A stretch of 64,000 nucleotides of DNA from Ectothiorhodospira sp. BSL-9 (GTDB lineage Bacteria; Pseudomonadota; Gammaproteobacteria; Ectothiorhodospirales; Ectothiorhodospiraceae): the NCBI RefSeq assembly GCF_001632845.1, contig NZ_CP011994.1:806001-870000 (forward strand), read 5' to 3'. The translations under genes were made by a program, and so were the position numbers. Under the pieces are notes generated by a model. The model saw only the letters and a program-made list of their open reading frames with translations. It was not told where the DNA came from and ran no database searches. This document shows, piece after piece, positions 53,917-62,625 of this stretch; the stretch's first letter is position 1, and each line of letters begins with the position of its first letter.

Positions 53917-53941
53917 CCCTTCTCCCCAAGGGGGAGAAGGG
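53917..53941. repeat. Small palindromic repeat after thiG
   Basis: CCCTTCTCCCC-AAG-GGGGAGAAGGG, 11-bp perfect arms, preceded by CCCCCTCATCCCCGG. It belongs to the dispersed 'CCCTCATCCCC...CTTCTCCC' type seen in many bacterial genomes. It could also terminate thiG transcription, although no T tract follows. Confidence 0.7.
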
Positions 53942-53991
53942 AGGCATGCACGGATCCCGTAACCTATTGAACCGCTTGAAGTCGTTCTCCC

Positions 53992-54699
53992 ATGACAGCC
54001 ACCCACCCGCCGCCACACCATCGCCCCATTCGCAGCTTCGTGCGTCGGGAAGGACGTCTCACCGTAGGGCAGCAGCGGGCGCTGGAATTCCTGTGGCCCC
54101 GCTTTGGCCTGGAGTTCACGCCCGAGCCCCTGGACCTTGAGGCCCTGTTCGGGCGCCGCGCGCCGGTGACCCTGGAGATCGGCTTTGGCAATGGCGAGTC
54201 CCTGGCCCGGATGGCCGCGGACGACCCGGAGCGGGACTTCATTGGCGTGGAGGTGCACCGCCCGGGGGTGGGGCATCTGCTGCAGCAGGTGGAAGACCAG
54301 GACCTGACCAATGTGCGCGTGGCCTGTCACGACGCCGTGGAGATGCTCAACCGGCAGATCCCGCCGGGGAGCCTGGATCGCATCCAGATCTACTTCCCCG
54401 ACCCCTGGCCCAAGAAACGCCATCACAAGCGGCGCCTGGTGCAGCCGGCCTTTGTGGGCCTGCTGGCCAGCCGGTTGCGTGAGGGTGGCATCCTGCACCT
54501 GGCCACCGACTGGGAAGATTATGCCCGGCACATGCTTGAAGTCATGCAGCAGGCCGGGGATTTCACCAATCAGGCCGCCGAGGGCGGTTTCAGCCCGCGC
54601 CCCTCCTACCGCCCCCTGACCAAGTTTGAACAACGGGGTCAACGACTGGGACATGACGTCTGGGATCTGGTCTATGAACGCACACACCCAAAGCGATAA
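53992..54699 (+). CDS. trmB: tRNA (guanine-N7)-methyltransferase TrmB
   Basis: 235-residue SAM-dependent methyltransferase forming m7G46 in t[13 protein letters not shown]-like [21 protein letters not shown] site [15 protein letters not shown], and the family signature [18 protein letters not shown]. Its 3' end overlaps the sodium channel gene by 26 bp. Confidence 0.95.
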   Translation: MTATHPPPHHRPIRSFVRREGRLTVGQQRALEFLWPRFGLEFTPEPLDLEALFGRRAPVTLEIGFGNGESLARMAADDPERDFIGVEVHRPGVGHLLQQVEDQDLTNVRVACHDAVEMLNRQIPPGSLDRIQIYFPDPWPKKRHHKRRLVQPAFVGLLASRLREGGILHLATDWEDYARHMLEVMQQAGDFTNQAAEGGFSPRPSYRPLTKFEQRGQRLGHDVWDLVYERTHPKR

Positions 54700-55531
54700 C
54701 CCCGCCCTTCCCGACAGCTTCCGCGCCCGGGCCGGACGCTGGATCGAAAGCCCGCGCATCCAGAACCTGATCGTGGCGATCATTGTCCTGAACGCCATCA
54801 CCCTGGGGCTGGACACCTTCGAGGTGGTTCAGGTGCACGCCGGGAGTGTGCTGCAGTGGATCGAGCGCACGGTACTGACGATCTTCGTCTTCGAGATTGC
54901 GGTCAAGCTGTACGCCTTTGGCTTTCGCTTCTTCCGCAGTGGCTGGAATGTCTTCGACTTCCTCATCGTGGCGGTTTCGCTGCTGCCGGGCACGGGGGCC
55001 TTCAGCGTGCTGCGGACCCTGCGCATCCTGCGGGTACTGCGCCTGCTCACCAAGATCAAGCGCCTGCGCCATGTGGTGGATTCCCTGCTGCGGGCCATCC
55101 CGGGCATTGGCTGGATCGCCGTACTGCTGATGCTGGTGTTCTATGTGTTCGCGGTGATGGGTACGCGGCTGTTCGCCGACAGTTTCCCCGAGTATTTCGG
55201 CCATCTGGGGCGCAGCATGTATTCCCTGTTCCAGGTGATGACCCTGGAGAGCTGGTCCCAGGAGATCTCCCGCCCGGTGATGGCGGTATATCCCTATGCC
55301 TGGATCTACTTCCTGGCCTTCATCATGCTCACTGCCTTCACGGTGCTCAACCTGTTCATCGGCATCATCGTGAACAGCATGCAGGAGCAGCACTATGAAG
55401 AAGAGGAAAACCGACGCCAGGAGCAGGATGCCGCGGCCCGGGAGGAGCGCGACGAGTTGATGGCCAAGCTGCAGGAGATCAACGACCGACTGGCGCGTCT
55501 GGAGTCCAGCGGCCGCACGCCGCCTACCTGA
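54674..55531 (+). CDS. NaChBac-type voltage-gated sodium channel
   Basis: 285 residues, one six-helix subunit that should tetramerise in the inner membrane. S1 (about 30-48), S2 (68-86), S3 (92-105), S4 with regularly spaced Arg (R114, R117, R120, R123; [13 protein letters not shown]), S5 (147-168), pore with selectivity filter T190-L-E-S-W-S, and S6 ([18 protein letters not shown]). The Glu of LESW is the Na+-selective site of NaChBac/NavAb-type channels. A charged C-terminal coiled coil (about 240-278) is expected for assembly. Roles in pH and Na+ homeostasis and motility are known in alkaliphilic Bacillus. The ATG at 54674 lies inside the end of trmB, so the genes are probably coexpressed. 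It overlaps usp tail-to-tail by 8 bp. Confidence 0.93.
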   Translation: MNAHTQSDNPALPDSFRARAGRWIESPRIQNLIVAIIVLNAITLGLDTFEVVQVHAGSVLQWIERTVLTIFVFEIAVKLYAFGFRFFRSGWNVFDFLIVAVSLLPGTGAFSVLRTLRILRVLRLLTKIKRLRHVVDSLLRAIPGIGWIAVLLMLVFYVFAVMGTRLFADSFPEYFGHLGRSMYSLFQVMTLESWSQEISRPVMAVYPYAWIYFLAFIMLTAFTVLNLFIGIIVNSMQEQHYEEEENRRQEQDAAAREERDELMAKLQEINDRLARLESSGRTPPT

Positions 55532-56378
55532 CGATCAGCACCGGGCAGGGGGCATTGCCCACCACGCGCTTGGAGACACTGCCCATGAACAGGCGTTTCA
55601 GGGCGGTGTGCCCGTGGCTGCCCATCACCACCAGGTCGGCGCTGCGGCTGCGGGCCACGTCCACGATCACCGCTTCCGGGCGCCCCTGCTCCACCATGCC
55701 ATCCAGCTCGATACCCGCCGGGGCCAGTTCCTGCTTGAGCACATACAACACCCGCTGCACAGCCTCTTTGGCCCGTGAGCGTCGCTCATCGCTCTCATCG
55801 CCCAGGGTTGCGGAGAGCACCGTCAGCGGCAACCCGGTGGACAGGGCCAGGCGCGCGGCGGTGGCGCAGGCTGCATCCGCATGGCGGGAGCCATCGGTGG
55901 CCACCAGGATGCGCCGTCGCAGGGGCTCGGATCCCGGTGGAGCCACCAGCACGCTGCAGGGGGCATGACCGATGATCCGGTTGGTGGAATCCCCGACCAC
56001 CAATCTTGCCAGATCGCTACGATGGCGGCGCCCCACCACCACACAGTCCACGTTCTCATCTTCCGCCAGGCGGACCACGGCGATGCAGGGATCCGCCCCA
56101 TGACGCAGCATCACGCGGCACTCGATACCCTGCTTTTCTGCCTCCTGCTGAAGCGTCTCCAGGGACTTTTCCACCTCGCGGGTCTCTGCGTCGACGCGCT
56201 GTGGGGCCATGGATTCGTATTCCGGATTGGTCAGCACCACCCGTAGCACCAACAGTTCGGCACCACAATGCTGCGCCAGACTCATGGCCAGGGCACGCGC
56301 ACCGTCACTGTGTTCCGTGCCATCAAAGGCCAGCAGGATCTTGCGGAACCGGCCGACAGGGGACAACTGGGATTCCAT
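55524..56378 (-). CDS. Tandem universal stress protein (UspA family)
   Basis: 284 residues with two Usp domains. The first (ILLAFDGTEHSDGARALAMSLA...DCVVVGRRHRSDLARLVVGDSTNRIIGHAPCSVLV) and second (ILVATDGSRHADAACATAARLA...[37 protein letters not shown]) both show the ATP-binding G-x2-G-x9-G(S/T) pattern. ATG 56378 follows GGTGGAG; an in-frame ATG at 56501 is less likely. Divergent from the SLC13 transporter. Confidence 0.92.
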   Translation of the reverse strand: MESQLSPVGRFRKILLAFDGTEHSDGARALAMSLAQHCGAELLVLRVVLTNPEYESMAPQRVDAETREVEKSLETLQQEAEKQGIECRVMLRHGADPCIAVVRLAEDENVDCVVVGRRHRSDLARLVVGDSTNRIIGHAPCSVLVAPPGSEPLRRRILVATDGSRHADAACATAARLALSTGLPLTVLSATLGDESDERRSRAKEAVQRVLYVLKQELAPAGIELDGMVEQGRPEAVIVDVARSRSADLVVMGSHGHTALKRLFMGSVSKRVVGNAPCPVLIVR

Positions 56379-56509
56379 GGGACACTCCACCTGAGGTGAT
56401 GTTGTGAGCATAGCGGAATTGAGGCGGGGCGAACCAGACGCCCACTCTTTCAAGCCAGGCGCAAAGACATTACACTGCTTATGCCCGCACAGGATATTCA
56501 TATAATAAA

Positions 56510-58348
56510 ATGCAAGAGATTGCCTTCACACCCCAGATGATGGTGGTGATGGGCCTGCTCGGCCTCACCATCGTGCTCTTCGTCACCGAGGTGGTGCGCA
56601 TTGATGTGGCCGCTGTGTCCATCATGGTACTGCTGGGACTGCTCAGCCTGGTGCCAGGCCTGGAGTCCATCAGTGATCCGCACCGGCTCTTCGATGGCTT
56701 CGCCAGTAATGCAGTGATCTCCATCATCGCCGTCATGATCATCGGTGCCGGGCTGGACAAGACCGGCATCATGTCCCGGGTGGCCGGCCTCATCATGCGC
56801 TCGGGCGGCACCACGGAGAAACGCGTCGTTCCCATGATCTCGGGCACCGTGGGGGTGATCTCCAGCTTCATGCAGAACGTGGGGGCTGCGGCCCTGTTCC
56901 TGCCCGTGGTCTCGCGCATCAGTGCCCGCACCGGACTGAAGATGTCCCGCCTGCTGATGCCCATGGGGTTCTGCGCCATCCTGGGCGGGACCATCACCAT
57001 GGTGGGCTCCAGTCCACTCATCCTGCTCAACGACCTGCTGCCGGAGGGCATGGAGCCTTTCGGGCTCTTCGACGTCACCCCCATCGGTCTTGCCCTGGTG
57101 GCCACGGGCATCCTCTATTTCGTGTTCCTGGGTCGCTTCGTACTGCCCGTCACCAAGGGAGAGCAGCCCACTGCCGAGAGCACCGAGGAATATTTCCAGC
57201 GCGTGTACGGGCTGGATTTCGTCATCCGCGAGGTGCGTCTGGAAGACCACAACGGCCTGGCCGGGCGCACCGTGGGCGAACTGGAGGCCGAGCACCCGGT
57301 CATCGTCATCGGCACCTTCATGAACGGGGAATTGCGGGTGGGCCCCTGGAGCGGCCTGGTGCTGGAGCCCAACGCCCACCTGGCCCTGCTGGGTCGTCAC
57401 GAGGCACTGGAATCCTTCGCCGCCCGTAGCGCCAACCCCCTCAAGGACCGACTGGATGTCTTTGGTGATGCCCTGGCACCCAACCAATCGGGCATTGCCG
57501 AGGTGGTGCTGCCGCCCGGCTCGGAACTCATTGGCAAGAAGGTCACCGACATTGCCATGCGCAAGACCTATGGTCTCTCGGTACTCGGCATCCACCGGGG
57601 CGAGGAGACCATTCGCAGCGGCGTGCGTGAAATCCCCCTGCTGGCGGGCGACACCCTGGTCTGCCACTGCCGCTGGGATTCCCTGGCGCATATCGAAAAG
57701 AACCGTGATTTCGTGGTGATCACCAGCGAATACCCCCACGAGGAATTACGCCCGCAGAAGGTGCCTTTCGCCCTCACCTTCTTCCTCATCGCCCTGGCGC
57801 TGATCCTGTTCACCGACCTGCGTCTGTCGGTGGCCCTGCTGGTGGGTGCCGTGGGCATGATCCTGAGCGGCGTGCTGAGCATGGACGAAGCCTACAAGGC
57901 CGTGAGCTGGAAGACGGTGTTCCTGCTGGCCAGCCTCATCCCCCTGGGCGCTGCCGTGGAGCAGACCGGCACCGCCGCCTGGATCGCCCATCAGACCCTG
58001 ACATACCTGGGCCAGGTGTCTCCCTGGGTCCTGCAGGCCACCCTGGCCATACTGGCCACCTTCTTCACCCTGGTGATGTCCAATGTGGGCGCCACGGTTC
58101 TGCTGGTTCCCCTGGCGGTGAGCATTGCGGTGGCCGCCCAGGGCATGGGCATGGATGCGGATCCCAGAGTGTTCGCTCTCACGGTGGCCATTGCCACCTC
58201 CAACTCCTTCCTCATCCCCACGCACCAGGTCAACGCCCTGATCATGGGGCCCGGCGGCTACCGCGTGAAGGACTTCATGAAGGCCGGCGGCATCATGACC
58301 GTGCTGTTCCTGGTTGTGTCGCTCGTCATGCTCAATCTGGTTTTTTAG
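56510..58348 (+). CDS. SLC13-family permease with two TrkA-C (RCK_C) domains
   Basis: 612 residues. Two blocks of membrane helices (about 8-205 and 425-612) flank two cytoplasmic RCK_C domains (about 215-300 and 318-400). SFMQNVGAAALFLPVV and the matching MSNVGATVLLVPLAVS are the re-entrant SLC13/DASS substrate motifs, and SSPLILLNDLLP and TSNSFLIPTHQVNALI lie nearby. Such fusions are usually annotated as Na+-coupled sulfate or dicarboxylate carriers; substrate cannot be fixed. Sulfate export or import would suit a sulfur oxidiser, but this is inference. It precedes prk by 120 bp. Confidence 0.88.
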   Translation: MQEIAFTPQMMVVMGLLGLTIVLFVTEVVRIDVAAVSIMVLLGLLSLVPGLESISDPHRLFDGFASNAVISIIAVMIIGAGLDKTGIMSRVAGLIMRSGGTTEKRVVPMISGTVGVISSFMQNVGAAALFLPVVSRISARTGLKMSRLLMPMGFCAILGGTITMVGSSPLILLNDLLPEGMEPFGLFDVTPIGLALVATGILYFVFLGRFVLPVTKGEQPTAESTEEYFQRVYGLDFVIREVRLEDHNGLAGRTVGELEAEHPVIVIGTFMNGELRVGPWSGLVLEPNAHLALLGRHEALESFAARSANPLKDRLDVFGDALAPNQSGIAEVVLPPGSELIGKKVTDIAMRKTYGLSVLGIHRGEETIRSGVREIPLLAGDTLVCHCRWDSLAHIEKNRDFVVITSEYPHEELRPQKVPFALTFFLIALALILFTDLRLSVALLVGAVGMILSGVLSMDEAYKAVSWKTVFLLASLIPLGAAVEQTGTAAWIAHQTLTYLGQVSPWVLQATLAILATFFTLVMSNVGATVLLVPLAVSIAVAAQGMGMDADPRVFALTVAIATSNSFLIPTHQVNALIMGPGGYRVKDFMKAGGIMTVLFLVVSLVMLNLVF

Positions 58349-58468
58349 TCCATTTAACGACACACTATAGAGCTGACTGGCATATAGATTCCGATCCCCC
58401 GGCCAGGACCGAGGGACATATAAACAAACCATAGCCATCAACCATCAAGCAATGAAGGAGTCAACCCC

Positions 58469-59359
58469 ATGTCCAGGAAACACCCGATTGTGGCCGTCAC
58501 CGGTTCATCCGGCGCCGGCACCTCCACGGTCAAGAACGCCTTCGAGCACATTTTCCGCCGCGAACACATCAACCCGGTGATCATCGAGGGCGACAGCTTC
58601 CACCGCTACAATCGGGTGGAGATGAAGCAGGCCATGAAGGAGGCCGCCGCCCAGGGGAACAACCACTTCAGTCACTTCGGCCCCGAAGCCAATCTGTTCG
58701 ACAAACTCGAGGAGATGTTCAAGACCTACGGCGAAACCGGCGGTGGCAAGAAGCGCTACTACATCCATAACGAGGAAGAAGCAGACAGCCACAACGGTCG
58801 TCTGGGTACCAGCCTCAAGGCCGGGGAGTTCACCCCCTGGGAAGACATCCCCGACAGCACCGACCTCATGTTCTACGAAGGACTGCATGGCCTGGTGACC
58901 GATGGCGACGTGAACGCCGCCCAGCACGTGGATCTGGGCATCGGCGTGGTTCCCATCGTCAACCTGGAATGGATACAGAAGATCTTCCGCGACAACGCCG
59001 AGCGCGGCTACACCGCCGAGGCCATCGTCGACACCATGCTGCGCCGCATGCCCGACTACGTGCACTACATCACGCCCCAGTTCTCCAAGACGGACATCAA
59101 TTTCCAGCGGGTGCCCACGGTGGACACCTCCAACCCCTTCATCGCCCGCGACATCCCCACGCCGGACGAGAGCATGGTGGTGATCCGCTTCCGCGACCCC
59201 CAGAAGTTCGGTGTGGATTTCCCCTACCTGCTGAACATGCTGCACGACTCCTTCATGTCACGCCGCAATACCATCGTTGTCCCCGGTGGCAAGATGGGCC
59301 TGGCCATGGAGGTCATCCTGGCCCCCATCATCTCCGGCATGCTGGAAAAGCAGCGCTAA
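58469..59359 (+). CDS. prk: Phosphoribulokinase
   Basis: 296-residue proteobacterial-type phosphoribulokinase, converting ribulose 5-phosphate to the RuBisCO substrate. P-loop GSSGAGTSTVKNAF (from residue 12), EGDSFHRYNRVEMKQAM, NHFSHFGPEANLFDKLE, Walker B-like LMFYEGLHGLV and FVSRRNT-like FMSRRNTIVVPGGKMGLAME. The class is the small octameric bacterial form. Indicates Calvin-cycle CO2 fixation; no cbbLS or CbbR gene is in the window. Upstream 58349-58468 has AT-rich hexamers but no pair I would call. Confidence 0.97.
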   Translation: MSRKHPIVAVTGSSGAGTSTVKNAFEHIFRREHINPVIIEGDSFHRYNRVEMKQAMKEAAAQGNNHFSHFGPEANLFDKLEEMFKTYGETGGGKKRYYIHNEEEADSHNGRLGTSLKAGEFTPWEDIPDSTDLMFYEGLHGLVTDGDVNAAQHVDLGIGVVPIVNLEWIQKIFRDNAERGYTAEAIVDTMLRRMPDYVHYITPQFSKTDINFQRVPTVDTSNPFIARDIPTPDESMVVIRFRDPQKFGVDFPYLLNMLHDSFMSRRNTIVVPGGKMGLAMEVILAPIISGMLEKQR

Positions 59360-59444
59360 GACCTTTCTCCGTAGCAAGAAAGCGGGGCCACTCCCAAAGG
59401 GGAGGACGTCCTGGCTTCGGAGAGATGAAGTGATGGAAGTGAGT

Positions 59445-59526
59445 GTGGGAGCGGCCCTCGGCCGCGAAAAGGGAGGCACCCGAAGAGGGTGGGGCTCCCA
59501 TATTCGCGGCCAGGGGCCGCTCCCAC
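59445..59526. repeat. Solo outer arms of the composite repeat
   Basis: The same 24-bp arm as in copies A and D (59445-59468) and its near-exact reverse complement (59503-59526), separated by 34 bp with no middle arms and no core. It forms a hairpin between prk and the aldo/keto reductase. It appears to be a deletion derivative or the ancestral simple form. Confidence 0.8.
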
Positions 59527-59607
59527 AGGCCTTGTCTGGCGGCCTGGATTTATCCGGAGTGTGGCTGGATTGTATGCTTTGGGATCAAAGCATCACGGGA
59601 GAACAAC

Positions 59608-60642
59608 ATGCAGACCAAGCCACTGGGACGTTCCGGCATCCAGGTGAGCACCCTGTGCCTGGGCACCATGACCTGGGGCGAACAGAACACCGAGGCCGAG
59701 GCCCACAGCCAGCTCGACATGGCCGTGGAGAGGGGCATCAACTTCATCGACGCGGCCGAGATGTACCCGGTGCCCCCCAAGGCGGAGACCCAGGGCCTCA
59801 CCGAGCAATACCTGGGCACCTGGCTGGCCCGTCGTGGCCGGCGGGACGACCTGGTGATCGCCTCCAAGGCCTCAGGGCCCAGCGAGAACTTCAGCCACAT
59901 CCGCGGCGGCCCGCAACTGGACCGCCCCCACCTGGAACAGGCCCTGCACGACAGCCTCCAACGGCTGCAGACGGACTACCTGGACCTGTACCAGATCCAC
60001 TGGCCCTCGCGCCCCACCAACTATTTCGGCCAGCTGGGCTACCGCCATCAGGACCATGCCGGCGCCACCCCCATTGCCGAAACCCTGGAAGTGCTGGCGG
60101 ATTTCGTGCGCGCCGGCAAGGTGCGCACCATCGGCATCTCCAACGAGACCCCCTGGGGCCTGATGGAATACCTGCGCCTGGCGGAACAGGCCGACCTGCC
60201 CCGCGTGGTGTCCATCCAGAACCCCTACAACCTGCTCAACCGCAGCTTCGAGGTGGGCCTGGCCGAGATGGCCATCCGCGAGGACGTGGGCCTGCTGGCC
60301 TACTCCCCCATGGCCTTCGGTGCCCTGAGCGGGAAGTACCTGGACGATGCCCCGCCCGACGGACGCATCACCCTGTACTCCCGTTTCGTGCGCTACTCCG
60401 GCGAGACCGGCGTGGCCGCCACCCGCGAATACGTGAACATCGCCCGGCGCCACGGCCTGAGCCCGGCCCAGATGTCCCTGGCCTTCGTGAACGCCCAACC
60501 CTTCGTCGCCAGCAACATCATTGGCGCCACCAGGCTGTCGCAGCTGGAGGAGAACATCGACAGCCTGGAGGTCACATTGAGTGAAGCGGTGCTCGAAGAG
60601 ATTGAAGCCGTGCACGAAAGATATCCCGTTCCGTGCCCCTGA
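59608..60642 (+). CDS. Aldo/keto reductase (Tas-like)
   Basis: 344-residue NADPH-dependent TIM-barrel oxidoreductase. MQTKPLGRSGIQVSTLCLGTMTWGEQNTEAEAH, FIDAAEMYPVPPKAETQG (Asp and Tyr of the catalytic tetrad), LVIASKASGP (Lys), LDLYQIHWPSRPTNYFG (His) and SIQNPYNLLNR are closest to E. coli Tas. ATG 59608 follows GGGAGAACAAC; the longer frame crosses the repeat. Physiological substrate unknown. Confidence 0.92.
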   Translation: MQTKPLGRSGIQVSTLCLGTMTWGEQNTEAEAHSQLDMAVERGINFIDAAEMYPVPPKAETQGLTEQYLGTWLARRGRRDDLVIASKASGPSENFSHIRGGPQLDRPHLEQALHDSLQRLQTDYLDLYQIHWPSRPTNYFGQLGYRHQDHAGATPIAETLEVLADFVRAGKVRTIGISNETPWGLMEYLRLAEQADLPRVVSIQNPYNLLNRSFEVGLAEMAIREDVGLLAYSPMAFGALSGKYLDDAPPDGRITLYSRFVRYSGETGVAATREYVNIARRHGLSPAQMSLAFVNAQPFVASNIIGATRLSQLEENIDSLEVTLSEAVLEEIEAVHERYPVPCP

Positions 60643-60655
60643 TTGAGCACGCCCA

Positions 60656-60691
60656 CCCTCACCCCAACCCCTCTCCCGCCAGCGGGAGAGG
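60656..60691. repeat. CCCTCACCCC hairpin repeat, first copy
   Basis: A 36-bp unit that contains CTCTCCCGC-CA-GCGGGAGAG (9-bp perfect stem, 60671-60690). An identical copy lies at 61286-61321 in the same orientation, so the two flank the thioredoxin-like gene. It sits directly before the ribosome-binding region of that gene. Confidence 0.8.
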
Positions 60692-60706
60692 AGCAAGGAG
60701 AATCCC

Positions 60707-61264
60707 ATGGCCAGAACCGAATCCCGAATGATCGACCTGGGCACCCGCGCCCCCGACTTCAGCCTGCCCGATCCGTCCACCGGCAAGACCGTCTCCCTGG
60801 ACGACTTTCCTCAGGCCAAGGGCTACGTGGTCGCCTTCATCTGCAATCACTGCCCCTTCGTGCAGCTCATCCGCCACGAATTCGCCCGCTTCGGCCGTGA
60901 ATACACCGACAAGGGCCTGGCCGTGATCGCCATCAACTCCAACGACGCAGACAACTTCCCGGAAGACAGCCCCGAGAAGATGCAGGACGACGCCCGCCGC
61001 TTCGGCTACACCTTCCCCTATCTGTTCGACGAGACCCAGGCAGTGGCCAAGGCCTATGACGCCGCCTGCACCCCGGACTTCTACCTCTTCGACGCCGACC
61101 GCAAACTGGTCTACCGCGGCCAGTTCGACGACTGCCGCCCCGGCAGCAACGTCCCCGTCACCGGCAAGGACCTGCGTGCCGCCGCCGACGCCCTGCTCCA
61201 GGGCACGCCCATCCCCCAGGACCAGAAACCCAGCCTGGGCTGCAACATCAAGTGGAAGGCATAA
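60707..61264 (+). CDS. Thioredoxin-like (redoxin) protein
   Basis: 185-residue thioredoxin-fold protein of the AhpC/TSA-like 'PRX_like1' type. APDFSLPDPSTGKTVSLDDF, FICNHCPFVQLIRHEF (CNHC with redox cysteines) and AVAKAYDAACTPDFYLFDADRKLVYRGQFDDCRPGS, where TPDFYLF holds the cis-Pro region and two further cysteines. No signal peptide, so cytoplasmic. Reductase or peroxidase activity cannot be told. The ATG at 60707 follows CAAGGAG. Confidence 0.88.
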   Translation: MARTESRMIDLGTRAPDFSLPDPSTGKTVSLDDFPQAKGYVVAFICNHCPFVQLIRHEFARFGREYTDKGLAVIAINSNDADNFPEDSPEKMQDDARRFGYTFPYLFDETQAVAKAYDAACTPDFYLFDADRKLVYRGQFDDCRPGSNVPVTGKDLRAAADALLQGTPIPQDQKPSLGCNIKWKA

Positions 61265-61285
61265 GGGCAGGTCCGCGCCACCCCG

Positions 61286-61321
61286 CCCTCACCCCAACCC
61301 CTCTCCCGCCAGCGGGAGAGG
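61286..61321. repeat. CCCTCACCCC hairpin repeat, second copy
   Basis: Same 36-bp unit and orientation as 60656-60691, with the 9-bp stem at 61301-61320, 22 bp after the thioredoxin-like gene. Such palindromes at both ends may stabilise or terminate the transcript. Confidence 0.8.
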
Positions 61322-61358
61322 GGCTCTGACACGCAACCGAAAGCCCCCGCAGTCTCAA

Positions 61359-61474
61359 GATGTCCTCGGGGGCGGGTGCCTGGGAGCGGGTGTTCGCCGC
61401 ATGGATGCGGCGGTCAAGCCTACACGGACGTATTCACGGCGTCCCGCGGACAGGCGCCCGCCCCCGAGGACATC
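61359..61474. repeat. Composite repeat, copy E (core and middle arms only)
   Basis: Core in the opposite orientation to copy A (61383-61450, with GTTCGCCGCATGGATGCGG and the motif TATTCACGGCGTCCCGC). Middle arms 61359-61382 and 61451-61474 pair at 23 of 24 bases, the exception being a G-U pair in RNA; they share no identity with the arms of copies A or D beyond GC-richness. The conserved outer arms are missing. Lies between the thioredoxin-like and histone-deacetylase-like genes; 61475-61522 shows nothing further. Confidence 0.8.
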
Positions 61475-61522
61475 GCTACCCTGATGCCAAACCCAGGCAC
61501 CACAGCACAAAGCAAACCAGAC

Positions 61523-62452
61523 TCAGTGCCCGATCAACGCATCCAGATGCACACAGGCCGACCGACCCAGCGCTGACAGGGCATACCCCCCCTCCAGGCA
61601 GGACACCAGCCGCCCCTCACCATGCCGTTTGGCCACCGCCTTCAACTCCCGGGTCACCCAGGCATAGTCATCTTCCACCAGGCGGAAATCCGCCATATCC
61701 TCCTCCCGATGGCCATCAAAACCCGCCGAAATCATGATCAACTGCGGCCGGAAAGCCTCCAGTGCCGGCAACCAGTGACCCTGGACTGCATCCCGGAACT
61801 CCTTGCCCGTCACACCCCGCGTCAAAGGCACATTCACCAGATGCGGCGAATCCACCGCCTCACCGGTATGGGGATAAAAGGGATGCTGGAAGGTGGAACA
61901 GAACAATACCCGCGGCTCGTCACGGAAAATATCCTCGGTACCGTTGCCATGGTGGACATCGAAATCCACCACCGCCACCCGCTCCAGCCCATACTGAGCC
62001 AGGGCATGGGCCGCCCCCACCGCCACATTATTGAAGATGCAGAACCCCATGGCCCGCGCCCGCTCCGCGTGATGCCCCGGCGGACGCACACTGCAAAAGG
62101 CACTGCTGACCTCGCCGGACATCACCAGGTCCACCCCCAGAACCGCCGCACCTGCCGCCCGTCGGGCCGCCTGCAGGGTGTGCTCCGTCATCACCGTATC
62201 ACCCTCGTCCAGGCACACCATGTCGTCCGGGCCGGGCGCCGACGATTCCACGTAGTCCACGTAATCCGCTGTATGCACCCGCAGCAACTGCTCACGCGTG
62301 ACCAGCGGTGCATCATAATGGCTCAGCAGCATGCTGATCCCCGAAGCCAGCATTCGATCGTCAACGGCCGAAAGACGTTCGGGCACCTCTGGATGGTGGA
62401 TGGCCACACGGTGCAAACTGCAATCATGATGCGTGATGAAGGCGATGGTCAT
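61523..62452 (-). CDS. Histone-deacetylase / AcuC-like amidohydrolase
   Basis: 309-residue class II-type HDAC-family protein. RPPGHHAERARAMGFCIFNN, DFDVHHGNGTEDIFRDEPRVLF (Asp and His zinc ligands), SAGFDGHREEDMADF (Asp ligand) and CLEGGYALSALGRS are all intact. Family members deacetylate acetyl-lysine (AcuC acts on acetyl-CoA synthetase) or acetylpolyamines. Divergent from a Pat-like acyltransferase/synthetase gene (62626), which suggests an acetylation/deacetylation pair. Confidence 0.92.
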   Translation of the reverse strand: MTIAFITHHDCSLHRVAIHHPEVPERLSAVDDRMLASGISMLLSHYDAPLVTREQLLRVHTADYVDYVESSAPGPDDMVCLDEGDTVMTEHTLQAARRAAGAAVLGVDLVMSGEVSSAFCSVRPPGHHAERARAMGFCIFNNVAVGAAHALAQYGLERVAVVDFDVHHGNGTEDIFRDEPRVLFCSTFQHPFYPHTGEAVDSPHLVNVPLTRGVTGKEFRDAVQGHWLPALEAFRPQLIMISAGFDGHREEDMADFRLVEDDYAWVTRELKAVAKRHGEGRLVSCLEGGYALSALGRSACVHLDALIGH

Positions 62453-62625
62453 GGGCGCGACTCCTTGGGCTTTTACCCATGGTAACGCGAAGCGCCAAAA
62501 GACGAGATAGGCTTAAGCGATTTCGTTTGTTCGGGTCATGGGTCCCCAAGCGGTTTCGCCGCACCGCAGCATCACCCATACTATACTCAGAGAGAATCTC
62601 TAAGGGGGCGATCAGCAGCACAATC

